NCBI GenBank assembly: GCA_947568835.1
Contig: OX387604.1
Span: forward strand, 21,295,076 to 21,359,075
Direction of reading: 5' to 3'
Length of the DNA: 64,000 bases
Origin: Protonemura montana
Lineage: Eukaryota; Arthropoda; Insecta; Plecoptera; Nemouridae
This document shows, piece after piece, positions 28,279 to 38,255 of this stretch. Within the stretch, counting starts at the first letter, position 1. Every line of letters begins with the position of its first letter. The notes beneath the pieces are model-generated. The model was not told where the DNA came from. It searched no databases and was given only the letters and a program-made list of their open reading frames with translations. The translations under genes were made by a program, and so were the position numbers.

Positions 28279-28953
28279 GACAACCTAGACTAGCCATGCT
28301 ACACTACTGTACTAAATACTGCCCCTAAAAACCTAGACTAGCAATGCTACACTACTCTACTACACACAGCCCCTGACAACCTAGACTAGCCATGCTACAC
28401 AACTGTACTAAATACAGCCCCTGACAACCTAGACTAGCCATGCTTCACTACTGTATTACACATTGTCCCTGACAACCTAGACTAGCCATGCTACACTACT
28501 GTACTACACACACAGCCCCTGACAAACTAGACTAGCCATGCTACACGACTGTACTAAATATAGCTCCTGACAACCTAGACTAGCTATGCTACACTACTGT
28601 ACGACACACACAGCCCCTGACAACCAAGACTAGCCATCCTTCACTACTGTTCTACACACACGGCCCCTGACAACCTAGAGTAGCCATGCTACACTACTGT
28701 ACTTCACACACAGCCCATGACAACCTAGACTAACAATGCTACACAACTGTACTACACACACAGCCCCTGACAACCTAGACTAGCCATGTTAAACTACTGT
28801 ACTACGCAGCCCCTGACAACCTAGAGTAGCCGTGCTACACGACTGTACTACACACACAGTCCATGACAACCTATACTAGCCATGCTACACTACTGTACTA
28901 CACACACAGCCCCTGACAACCTAGACTAGCCATGCTACACAACTGTACTACAC

Positions 28954-29124
28954 AAATATATTACACACAGCAGGAAAACAGTTGCATACACAACAGTTGC
29001 AACAGTTGCATGAGCAGACATGTTCCTTGCGCCGGCGCTGGCAGATGCACTTGAGCATGCCAGCACGTCAGACATGTTCCTTGCGCCGGTGCTGGCAGAT
29101 GCAGGTGAGCATGCCAGCACAGCA
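28954..29124 (+). repeat. G-block 21 (subfamily P)
   Basis: 846 bp after block 20. Confidence 0.92.
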
Positions 29125-30091
29125 GACAACCTAGACTAGCCATGCTACACTACTGTACTAAATACTGCCCCTAAAAACCTAGACTAGCAATGCTACACTA
29201 CTCTACTACATACAGCCCCTGACAACCTAGACTAGCCATGCTACACAACTGTACTAAATACAGCCCCTGACAACCTAGACTAGCCATGCTTCACTACTGT
29301 ATTACACATTGTCCCTGACAACCTAGACTAGCCATGCTACACTACTGTACTACACACACAGCCCCTGACAACCTAGACTAGCCATGCTACACGACTGTAC
29401 AAAATACAGCTCCTGACAACCTAGACTAGCTATGCTACACTACTGTACGACACACACAGCCCCTGACAACCTAGACTAGCCATGCTACACTACTGTACTA
29501 AATACAGCCCCTGACAACCTAGACTAGCCATGCTACACTACTGTACTAAACACACAGCCCCTGACAACCTAGACTAGCCATGCTACACTACTGTACTTCA
29601 CACGAAGCCCCTGACAACCTTGACTAGCCATGCTACACTACTGTACGACACACAGCCCCTGACAATCTCGACTAGCCATGCTACACTACTGTACTAAATA
29701 CAGCCCATGACAGCTTAGACTAGCCATGCTACACTACTGTACTACACACAGCCCCTGACAACCTAGACTAGCCATCCTTCACTACTGTTCTACACACACG
29801 GCCCCTGACAACCTAGAGTAGCCATGCTACACAACTGTACTACACACACAGCCCCTGACAACCTAGACTAACAATACTACACAACTGTACTACACACACA
29901 GCCCCTGACAACCTAGACTAGCCATGTTACACTACTGTACTACGCAGCCCCTGACAACCTAGAGTAGCCGTGCTACAAGACTGTACTACACACACAGTCC
30001 CTGACAACCTATTCTAGCCATGCTACACTACTGTACTAAACACACAGCCCCTGACAACCTAGACTAGCCATGCTACACAACTGTACTACAC

Positions 30092-30262
30092 AAATATATT
30101 ACACACAGCAGGAAAACACTTGCATACACAACAGTTGCAACAGTTGCATGAGCAGACATGTTCCTTGCGCCGGCGCTGGCAGATGCAGGTGAGCATGCCA
30201 GCACGTCAGACATGTTCCTTGTGCCGCCGCTGGCAGATGCAGGTAAGCATGCCAGCACGGCA
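30092..30262 (+). repeat. G-block 22 (subfamily Q, GTAAGC variant)
   Basis: 1138 bp after block 21; has GTGCCGCCGC and AACACTTGC. Confidence 0.92.
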
Positions 30263-31563
30263 GACAACCTAGACTAGCCATGCTACACTACTGTACTAAA
30301 TACTGCCCCTCAAAACCTAGACTAGCAATGCTACACTACTCTACTACACACAGCCCCTGACAACCAAGACTAGCCATGCTACACAACTGTACTAAATACA
30401 GCACCTGATAACCTAGACTAGCCATGCTTCACAACTGTACTAAATACTGCCCCTCAAAACCTAGACTAGCAATGCTACACTACTCTACTACACACAGCCC
30501 CTGACAACCAAGACTAGCCATGCTACACAACTGTACTAAATACAGCACCTGATAACCTAGACTAGCCATGCTTCACTACTGTACTAAATACAGCAACTGA
30601 TAACCTAGACTAGCCATGCTACACAACTGTACTAAATACAGCCCCTGACAACCTAGACTAGCCATGCTTCACTACTGTACTACACATAGTCCCTGACAAC
30701 CTAGACTAGCCATGCTACACTACTGTACTACACACACAGCCCCTGACAACCTAGACTAGCCATGCTACACGACTGTACTAAATACAGCTCCTGACAACCT
30801 AGACTAGCCATGCTACACTACTGTACGACACACACATCCTCTGACAACCTAGACTAGCCATGCTACACTACTGTACTAAATACAGCCCCTGACAACCTAG
30901 ACTAGCCATGCTACACTACTGTACTAAACACACAGCCCCTGACAATCTAGACTAGCTATGCTACACTACTGTACTAAATACAGCCCCTGACAACCTAGAC
31001 TAGCCATGCTACACTACTGTACTAAACACACAGCCCCTGACAACCTAGACAAGCCATGCTACGCTACTGTACTACACAGCCCCTGACAATCTAGACTAGC
31101 CATGCTTCACTACTGTACGACACACAGCCCCTGACAATCTTGACTAGCCATGCTACACTACTGTACTTAATACAGCCCCTGACAGCTTAGACTTGCCATG
31201 CTACACAACTGTACTACACACAGCCCCTGATAACCAAGACTAGCCATCCTTCACTACTGTTCTACACACACGGCCCCTGACAACCTAGAGTAGCCATGCT
31301 ACAATACTTTACTTCACACACAGCCCATGACAACCTAGACTAACAATGCTACACAACTGTACTACACACACAGCCCCTGACAACCTAGACTAGCCATGTT
31401 AAACTACTGTACTACGCAGCCCCTGACAACCTAGAGTAGCCGTGCTAAACGACTGTACTACACACACAGTCCCTGACAACCTATACTAGCCATGCTACAC
31501 TACTGTACTACACACACAGCCCCTGACAACCTAGACTAGCCATGCTACACAACTGTACTACAC

Positions 31564-31734
31564 AAATATATTACACACAGCAGGAAAACAGTTGCATACA
31601 CATCAGTTGCAACAGTTGCATGAGCAGACATGTTCCTTGCGCCGGCGCTGGCAGATGCACTTGAGCATGCCAGCACGTCAGACATGTTCCTTGCGCTGGT
31701 GCTGGCAGATGCAGGTGAGCATGCCAGCACAGCA
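31564..31734 (+). repeat. G-block 23 (subfamily P)
   Basis: 1472 bp after block 22; has ACATCAGTTGC and GCGCTGGTGC. Confidence 0.92.
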
Positions 31735-33137
31735 GACAACCTAGACTAGCCATGCTACACTACTGTACTAAATACTGCCCCTAAAAACCTAGACTAGCAA
31801 TGCTGCACTACTCTACTACACACAGCCCCTGACAACCTAGCCTAGCCATGCTACACAACTGTACTAAATACAGCCCCTGACAACCTAGACTAGCCATGCT
31901 TCACTACTGTACTACACATTTTCCCTGACAACCTAGACTAGCCATGCTACACTACTGTACTACACACACAGCCCCTGACAACCTAGACTAGCCATGCTAC
32001 ACGACTGTACTAAATACAGCTCCTGACAACCGAGACTAGCTATGCTACACTACTGTACGACACACACAGCCCCTGACAACCTGGACTAGCCATGCTACAC
32101 TACTGTTCTAAATACAGCCCCTGACAACCTAGACTAGCCATGCTACACTACTGTACTAAACACACAGCCCCTGACAACCTAGACTAGCCATGCTACACTA
32201 CTGTACTTCACACGAAGCCCCTGACAACCTTGACTAGCCATGCTACACTACTGTACGACACACAGCCCCTGACAATCTTGACTAGCCATGCTACACTACT
32301 GTACTAAATACAGCCCATGACAGCTTAGACTAGCCATGCTACACTACTGTACAACACACAGCCCCTGACAACCAAGACTAGCCATCCTTCACTACTGTTC
32401 TACACACACGGCCCCTGACAACCTAGAGTAGCCATGCTACACTACTGTACTACACACACAGCCCCTGACAACCTAGACTAACAATACTACACAACTGTAC
32501 TACACACACAGCCCCTGACAACCTAGACTAGCTATGTTACACTACTGTACTACGCAGCCCCTGACAACCTAGAGTAGCCATGCTACACTACTGTACTACA
32601 CACGAAGCCCCTGACAACCCAGACAAGCCATGCTACGCTACTGTACTACACAGCCCCTGACAATCTAGACTAGCCATGCTTCACTACTGTACGACACACA
32701 GCCCCTGACAATCTTGACTAGCCATGCTACACTACTGTACTTAATACAGCCCTTGACAGCTTAGACTTGCCATGCTACACAACTGTACTACACACAGCCC
32801 CTGACAACCAAGACTAGCCATCCTTCACTACTGTTCTACACACACGGCCCCTGACAACCTAGAGTAGCCATGCTACACTACTGTACTTCACACACAGCCC
32901 ATGACAACCTAGACTAACAATGCTACACAACTGTACTACACACACAGCCCCTGACAACCTAGACTAGCTATGTTAAACTACTGTACTACGCAGCCCCTGA
33001 CAACCTAGAGTAGCCGTGCTACACGACTGTACTACACACACAGTCCCTGACAACCTATACTAGCCATGCTACACTACTGTACTAAACACACAGCCCCTGA
33101 CAACCTAGACTAGCCATGCTACACAACTGTACTACAC

Positions 33138-33308
33138 AAATATATTACACACAGCAGGAAAACAGTTGCATACACAACAGTTGCAACAGTTGCATGAGCA
33201 GACATGTTCCTTGCGCCGGCGCTGGCAGATGCACTTGAGCATGCCAGCACGTCAGACATGTTCCTTGCGCCGGTGCTGGCAGATGCAGGTGAGCATGCCA
33301 GCACAGCA
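33138..33308 (+). repeat. G-block 24 (subfamily P)
   Basis: 1574 bp after block 23; the last G-block in the window. Confidence 0.92.
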
Positions 33309-34222
33309 GACAACCTAGACTAGCCATGCTACACTACTGTACTAAATACTGCCCCTAAAAACCTAGACTAGCAATGCTACACTACTCTACAACACACAGC
33401 CCCTGACAATCTAGACTAGCCATGCTCCACAACTGTACTACACATTTTCCTTGACAACCTAGACTAGCCATGCTACACTACTGTACTACACACACAGCCC
33501 CTGACAACCTAGACTAGCCATGCTACACGACTGTACTAAATACAGCTCCTGACAACCTAGACTAGCTATGCTACACTACTGTACGACACACACAGCCCCT
33601 GACAACCTAGACTAGCCATGCTACACTACTGTACTAAATACAGCCCCTGACAACCTAGACTAGCCATGCTACAATACTGTACTAAACACACAGCCCCTGA
33701 CAACCTAGACTAGCCATGCTACACTACTGTACTACACGGCCCCTGACAACCTAGACTAGCCATGCTACACTACTGTACTAAACACACAGCCCTTGACAAC
33801 CTAGACTAGCCATGCTACACTACTGTACTAAACACACAGCCCCTGACAACCTAGACTAGCCATGCTACACTACTGTACTTCACACGAAGCCCCTGACAAC
33901 CTTGACTAGCCATGCTACACTACTGTACGACACACAGCCCCTGACAATCTTGACTAGCCATGCTACACTACTGTACTAAATACAGCCCCTGACAGCCTAG
34001 ACTAGCCATGCTACACTTCTGTACTACACACAGCCCCTGACAACCAAGACTAGCCATGCTTCACAACTGTTCTACACACACAGCCCCTGACAACCTAGAG
34101 TAGCCATGCTACACTACTGTTCTACACACACAGCCCCTGACAACCTAGACTAACAATGCTACACAACTGTACTACACACTCAGCCCCTGAAAACCTAGAC
34201 TAGCCATGCAACACTACACAGA

Positions 34223-34287
34223 TACTACTAGAACTAGAACTACTACTAGAAACTAGAACTAGAACTAGAACTAGAACTAGAACTACT
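34223..34287 (+). repeat. CTAGAA microsatellite inside satellite A
   Basis: About ten imperfect copies of the hexamer CTAGAA interrupt the satellite. The tract is flanked on both sides by CTACACAGATA, an 11-bp direct repeat. Confidence 0.85.
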
Positions 34288-35905
34288 ACACAGATAGCCC
34301 CTGACAACCTAGACTAGCCATGCTACACTACTGTACTACACACACAGCCCCTGACAACCTTAACTAGCCATGCTACACCACTGTACTAAATACAGCCCCT
34401 GACAACTTAGACTAGCCATGCTACTCTACTGTACTACACACACAGCCCCTGACAACCTAGGCTAGCCATGCAACACTACTGTACTACACAGATAGCCCCT
34501 GACAACCTAGACTAGCCATGCTACACTACTGTACTACACACACAGCCCCTGACAACCTAGACTAGCCATGCTACAAAACTGTACTACACAGCCCCTGACA
34601 ACCTAAAGTAGCCGTGCTACACTACTGTACTACACACACAGCCCCTGACAACCTAGGCTAGCCATGCTACAGTACTGTACTACACACACAGCCCCTGACA
34701 ACCTAGACTAGCCATGCTACACTTCTGTACTACACAGCGCCTTACAACCTAGAAAAGCCATGCTACACACACTACTGTACTACACACACAGCCCCTGACA
34801 ACCTAGACTAGCCGTGCTACACTACTGTACTACACACACAGCCCCTGACAACCTAGACTAGCCATGCTACACTACTGTACTACACACAGCCCCTGACAAC
34901 CTAGACTAGACATACTACACTACTGTACTACACACAGCCCCTGACAACCTAGACTAGCCATGCTACACTACTGTACTACACACACAGCCCCTGACAACCT
35001 AGACTAGCCATGCTACACTACTGTACTAAATACAGCCCCTGACAACCTAGACTAGCCATGCTACACTACTGTACTACACACGAAGCCCCTGACAACCTAG
35101 ACTAGCCATGCTACGCTACTGTACTACACAGCCCCTGACAACATAGACTAGCCATGCTTCACTTCTAAACGACACACAGCCCCTGAAAACCTAGACTAGC
35201 CATGCTACAATACTTTACTACACACAGCCTCTGACAACCAAGACTAGCCATGCTACACTACTGTACTACACAGACAGCCCTTGACAACCTAGACTAGCCA
35301 TGTTACACTACTGTACTACGCAGCCCCTGACAACCTTAAGTAGCCGTGCTACACTACTGTTCTACACACACACCCTGACAACCTAGACTAGCCATGCTAT
35401 ACTACTGTACTACACACACATCCCCTGACAACCTAGACTAGCCATACTACACTACTATACGACACACACAGCCCCTGACAACTTAGACTAGCCATGCTAC
35501 ACTACTGTACTGAATACAGCCCCTGACAACCTAGACTAGCCATGCTACATTACTGTACTTCACACACAACCCCTGACACCCCAGACTAGCCATGCTACAC
35601 TTCTGTACTACACACAGCCCCTGACAACCAAGACTAGCCTGCTACACTACTGTACTGAATACAGCCCCTGACAACCTAGACTAGCCATGCTACATTACTG
35701 TACTTCACACACAACCCCTGACAACCCAGACTAGCCATGCTACACTTCTGTACTACACACAGCCCCTGACAACCCAGACTAGCCATGCTACACTTCTGTA
35801 CTACACACAGCCCCTGACAACCAAGACTAGCCTGCTACACTACTGTACTACACAGCCCCTGACAACCTAACTAGCCATGCTACACTTCTGTACTAAACAC
35901 ACAGC

Positions 35906-36002
35906 CCCTGACACAGTTAACATACATTTTTTGGCACATTTGCATTTTTTTGGTTTTTTACTTGGCTTATGGGATCAGTTACATTTCTTACTTTATCCTT
36001 GA
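35906..36002. other. Transition sequence after satellite A
   Basis: Satellite A stops in CCCCTGACA. An AT-rich stretch with T-runs follows, with no repeat or gene seen, before the next minisatellite. Confidence 0.6.
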
Positions 36003-36812
36003 TATGTAAACTGAGATGTACTGTACACACACTGACATGTACTGTACACACACACTGTCATGTACTGTACACACACAGTGACTTGTACTGTACACACACA
36101 AACTGACATGTACTGTACACACACACTGACATGTACTGTACTCACACTTACATGTATTGTACACACACACTGACATGTATTGTACACACACACTGACATA
36201 TACTGTACACACACACTGACATGTACTGTACACACACGCTGACATGTATTGTACACACACACTGACATGTATTGTACACACACACTGACATATACTGTAC
36301 ACACACAGTGACATGTTCTGTACACACACACTGACATTTACTGTACACACACACTGACATGTATTGTACACACACACTGACATATACTGTTCACACACAG
36401 TGACATGTACTGTTCACACACACTGACATGTACTGTACATACACTGACATGTACTGTACCCACACACTGACATTCTTTGTACACACACTGACATTTACTG
36501 TACACACACACTGACATGTTCTGTACGCACACTGATATGTTCTGTACACACACACTGAAATTTACTGTCTACACACACTGACATGTACTGTACCCACACA
36601 CTGACATGCACTGTACACACACTGACATGTACTGTACACACACTGACATGTTCTGTACACACACTGACATGTACTGTACACACACACTGATATGTACTGT
36701 ACACACACACTGACATGTACTGTACACACACACTCACAAGTACTGTACATACACTGACATGTACTGTACACCTACTGACCTGTACTGTACACACACACTG
36801 ACATGTACTGCG
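36003..36812 (+). repeat. 22-24-bp minisatellite (CTGACATGTACTGTACACACA)
   Basis: About 35 tandem units with core ACTGACATGTACTGTAC followed by a variable (AC)n run. Unit length varies by two-base steps in the AC run. Long open frames on the minus strand (Cys-Gln-Cys-Val and Val-Ser-Val-Cys patterns) are by-products of the repeat and overlap one another in three frames. The core TACTGTAC plus AC run resembles the linker of satellite A. Confidence 0.93.
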
Positions 36813-36847
36813 AAGTTAAGCGAGTGAAGTTGATGTACTAATTTTTA

Positions 36848-37022
36848 TCCCTCCAACCTCTCTCCTGAACATAACTGGTCATGTGTATGATGGTCACCTA
36901 TCCAATACCTGACTCAGTGCAGTGTTACTTTACATCCCTCCAACGTCTCTCCCAAACAGAACTGGTCATGTGTATGATGGTCACCCATCCAATACCTGAC
37001 CCAGCGCCGTGTTGCTTAACTT
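36848..37022 (-). repeat. Tandem pair of 86-87-bp units with 5S-like core
   Basis: Two diverged copies lie head to tail (36848-36933 and 36934-37020), each running from ATCCCTCCAAC to a TTAC/TTAAC end. Both contain GTCATGTGTATGATGGTCACC. On the minus strand each ends with a segment resembling the internal part of 5S rRNA; the right copy is the better preserved. Confidence 0.75.
36979..37022 (-). pseudogene. 5S-rRNA-like fragment covering box A to box C
   Basis: On the minus strand this 44-nt stretch opens with AAGTTAAGCA and closes with TATTGGATGGGTGACC. Those are the box A and box C sequences of the 5S rRNA internal control region bound by TFIIIA, at the same mutual spacing as in 5S RNA as I recall it (an ungapped alignment). 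The middle is diverged. The flanking 5' and 3' thirds of 5S rRNA are not visible, so this is not a functional 5S gene. It could be a 5S pseudogene or the head of a 5S-derived SINE. No poly-A or other SINE tail is evident. Confidence 0.55.
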
Positions 37023-37480
37023 TCTAGTTCTGTAGAACGCCCAAAGCAAACTGGAGAAGCTTTGTGCATTGTGTTGGTTGGTGTTGGGAATGCCTCATGG
37101 TCACTTTTGGTTTCTTACTTTGACACGTCCTTATCTTGGGTTCCAAACATTGAATTGTTGAGTCGAACACGTGGTAAGGATTAAGTGCGGGTCCGACGTC
37201 TTCTTTGTGTTGTTAAGGATCGATGTTTTTCCTAGACAATCTAGCCATCAATCTCACGATCTCATCAATCTCATCAATCTCACGCCAGCAATTTGAAATC
37301 GCAATAAAGTTTGCTTGTCTCACTTTACAACGCAGTTTCCTCGGCTCAATCTCATCAATACAACATCGACACAACATCCACACAACACGTGCACATGTTT
37401 AACATTCTTTGTCCCTTTCACCTTAACATTCTTTGTTCCTCCCAAACAGAGAGGGATTCACGTGCTTACTACGCACTAAA
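37023..37480. other. Non-satellite stretch, no gene recognised
   Basis: Contains short direct repeats: CAATCTCATCAATCTCAT near 37255-37285, and AACATTCTTTGT twice near 37400-37430. A plus-strand AATAAA at about 37302 is followed by GTTTGCTTGTCTC, which looks like a poly(A)-signal context. It could be the R-U5 part of a decayed LTR, but I cannot delimit one. Confidence 0.4.
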
Positions 37481-37486
37481 TTCCTA

Positions 37487-37522
37487 GCGACTTTTACGCA
37501 GGAAAAGTCGCGTTTCCTGCGT
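37487..37522. other. Two overlapping, mutually exclusive hairpins
   Basis: GCGACTTTT (37487-37495) pairs perfectly with AAAAGTCGC (37503-37511) over a 7-nt loop. ACGCAGGAAA (37496-37505) pairs perfectly with TTTCCTGCGT (37513-37522), also over a 7-nt loop. The two stems share bases 37503-37505 and each forms part of the other's loop, so only one can form at a time. CCTAGCG occurs on both sides of the structure. Confidence 0.7.
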
Positions 37523-37740
37523 TTCCTAGCGTTTTACTCGCCCTTTTTTAACATTTGCATTACTATTTAAAAAATCGTGTGGTCAGGATTCTGTCCAGAT
37601 TTTGATATTATTAGATCAATATTCAATTGCAAGTTATCAAGTTCAATTGCTCAAAGTAGTGAAAGCACGTGGTGAGTGTCACTTTTAGGGACTCCTACTT
37701 GTTGCCAACAATGGGTTGCCCGATTTTAATTTTCATCAGA
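37523..37740. other. Non-satellite stretch, nothing recognised
   Basis: AT-rich sequence without an open frame of note. GCACGTGGTGAGTGTCAC near 37664 partly echoes CGAACACGTGGTAAGG near 37166. Confidence 0.4.
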
Positions 37741-37904
37741 CTGGATCCTATGCTATATCCAGGTTATTTGGGATCAGCTGGCTGGATCCTATGTTCTATC
37801 CAAGTTATTTGAGATCAGCTGGCTAGATCCTTAGCTCTATCCACGTTACTTGAGATCAGCTGGCTGGATCCTATACTCTATCCAGGTTATTCGAGATCAG
37901 ATGG
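37741..37904 (+). repeat. 41-bp tandem repeat, four copies
   Basis: Units at 37741, 37782, 37823 and 37864, each exactly 41 bp, with the pattern CTGGATCCTATG, CTATCCAGGTTATTTG, then AGATCAGCTGG. A decayed fifth start (CTGTATCAGCTG) follows. The copies differ by several substitutions but no indels. Confidence 0.92.
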
Positions 37905-38040
37905 CTGTATCAGCTGTTACTTGATTGGGATGATCTATGAAATATTGCTATCGGTTCTTGTTGGTGCCAACATTTGCAGAGATGTGTCAGCTTCCAGCTG
38001 CGGTATTCGTGCAAATAATCTAATGCTCTCTGTTTTGCAG
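37905..38040. other. Unique stretch ahead of the heptamer repeat
   Basis: No gene is recognised. It ends in CTCTCTGTTTTGCAG, a good match to a vertebrate-type 3' splice site, directly at the first heptamer. This may be chance. Confidence 0.35.
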
Positions 38041-38103
38041 GACGCTGGACGCTGGACGCTGGACGCTGGACGCTGGACGCTGGACGCAGGATGCAGGATG
38101 CAG
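38041..38103 (+). repeat. 7-bp tandem repeat GACGCTG, nine copies
   Basis: Six perfect GACGCTG units are followed by GACGCAG and two GATGCAG units, so divergence rises toward the right end. Open frames cross it on both strands because seven-base units cycle through all frames without a stop. I do not regard them as genes. Confidence 0.93.
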
Positions 38104-38255
38104 GGGAGCCAACAATGGACGCCACGTGACGCTGCTGAAGGAGAGAGGGAAAGGGGGGTGTTGGTGATAACCAGACAGCTGGGAGCGTAGCTAACACCCC
38201 CTGTGTTAGGGGAAGATATCGACAATTGGTGTCGCTGCCAGCTGCTTGAAGTCGA
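38104..38255. other. Unique stretch with a small hairpin
   Basis: CTAACAC (38191-38197) and GTGTTAG (38203-38209) form a perfect 7-bp stem over a CCCCT loop. TTGGTGTCGCTGCC near 38226 faintly recalls an LTR-element primer-binding site but cannot be supported further. Confidence 0.45.

Larger units (their letters stand above)
24598..28953 (+). repeat. Two tandem copies of a 2178-bp HOR
   Basis: G-blocks at 24598 and 25930 recur 2178 bp later at 26776 and 28108, with a rare GTAAGC variant in the first block of each. The copies differ by loss of one 48-bp monomer near 24900-24950 and gain of one near 27320, which leaves the total length unchanged. Confidence 0.8.
2394..35905 (+). repeat. Satellite A, main plus-strand array (about 33.5 kb)
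   Basis: Around 700 tandem monomers of 46, 48 or 50 bp. The length classes differ in the CA-rich linker: GTACTACGCAG or GTACTACACAG gives 46, GTACTAAATACAG or GTACTACACACAG gives 48, GTACTACACACACAG gives 50. The rest of the monomer (CCCCTGACAACCTAGACTAGCCATGCTACACTACT) is strongly conserved. Rare variants recur together at long distances (for example CATTGTCCCTG, GACCATTTAG, TACTTAATACAG), showing higher-order repeat organisation. Parts of 2402-4200 and 33700-35905 lack G-blocks and are more irregular, as expected at array edges. No genes are seen. Confidence 0.95.

Noticed and set aside
306..33308. TTG-started 64-codon frame in the G-blocks as a real protein
   Set aside because: A TTG start is not expected in a eukaryotic gene, and an alternative frame and the opposite strand are also open; kept only as a testable observation.
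1..35905. CRISPR-like regular repeats of about 48 bp
   Set aside because: The units abut without unique spacers, vary in length by dinucleotides, have no cas genes, and the context is eukaryotic.
35988..36794. Cys/Val/Gln-rich frames on the minus strand of the 36-kb minisatellite
   Set aside because: Three overlapping frames with the same repeated composition; a by-product of the tandem repeat.
38222..38245. ACAATTGGTGTCGCTGCC as an LTR end plus primer-binding site
   Set aside because: Only about seven bases fit a tRNA-derived primer site and no LTR pair or polypurine tract is visible.
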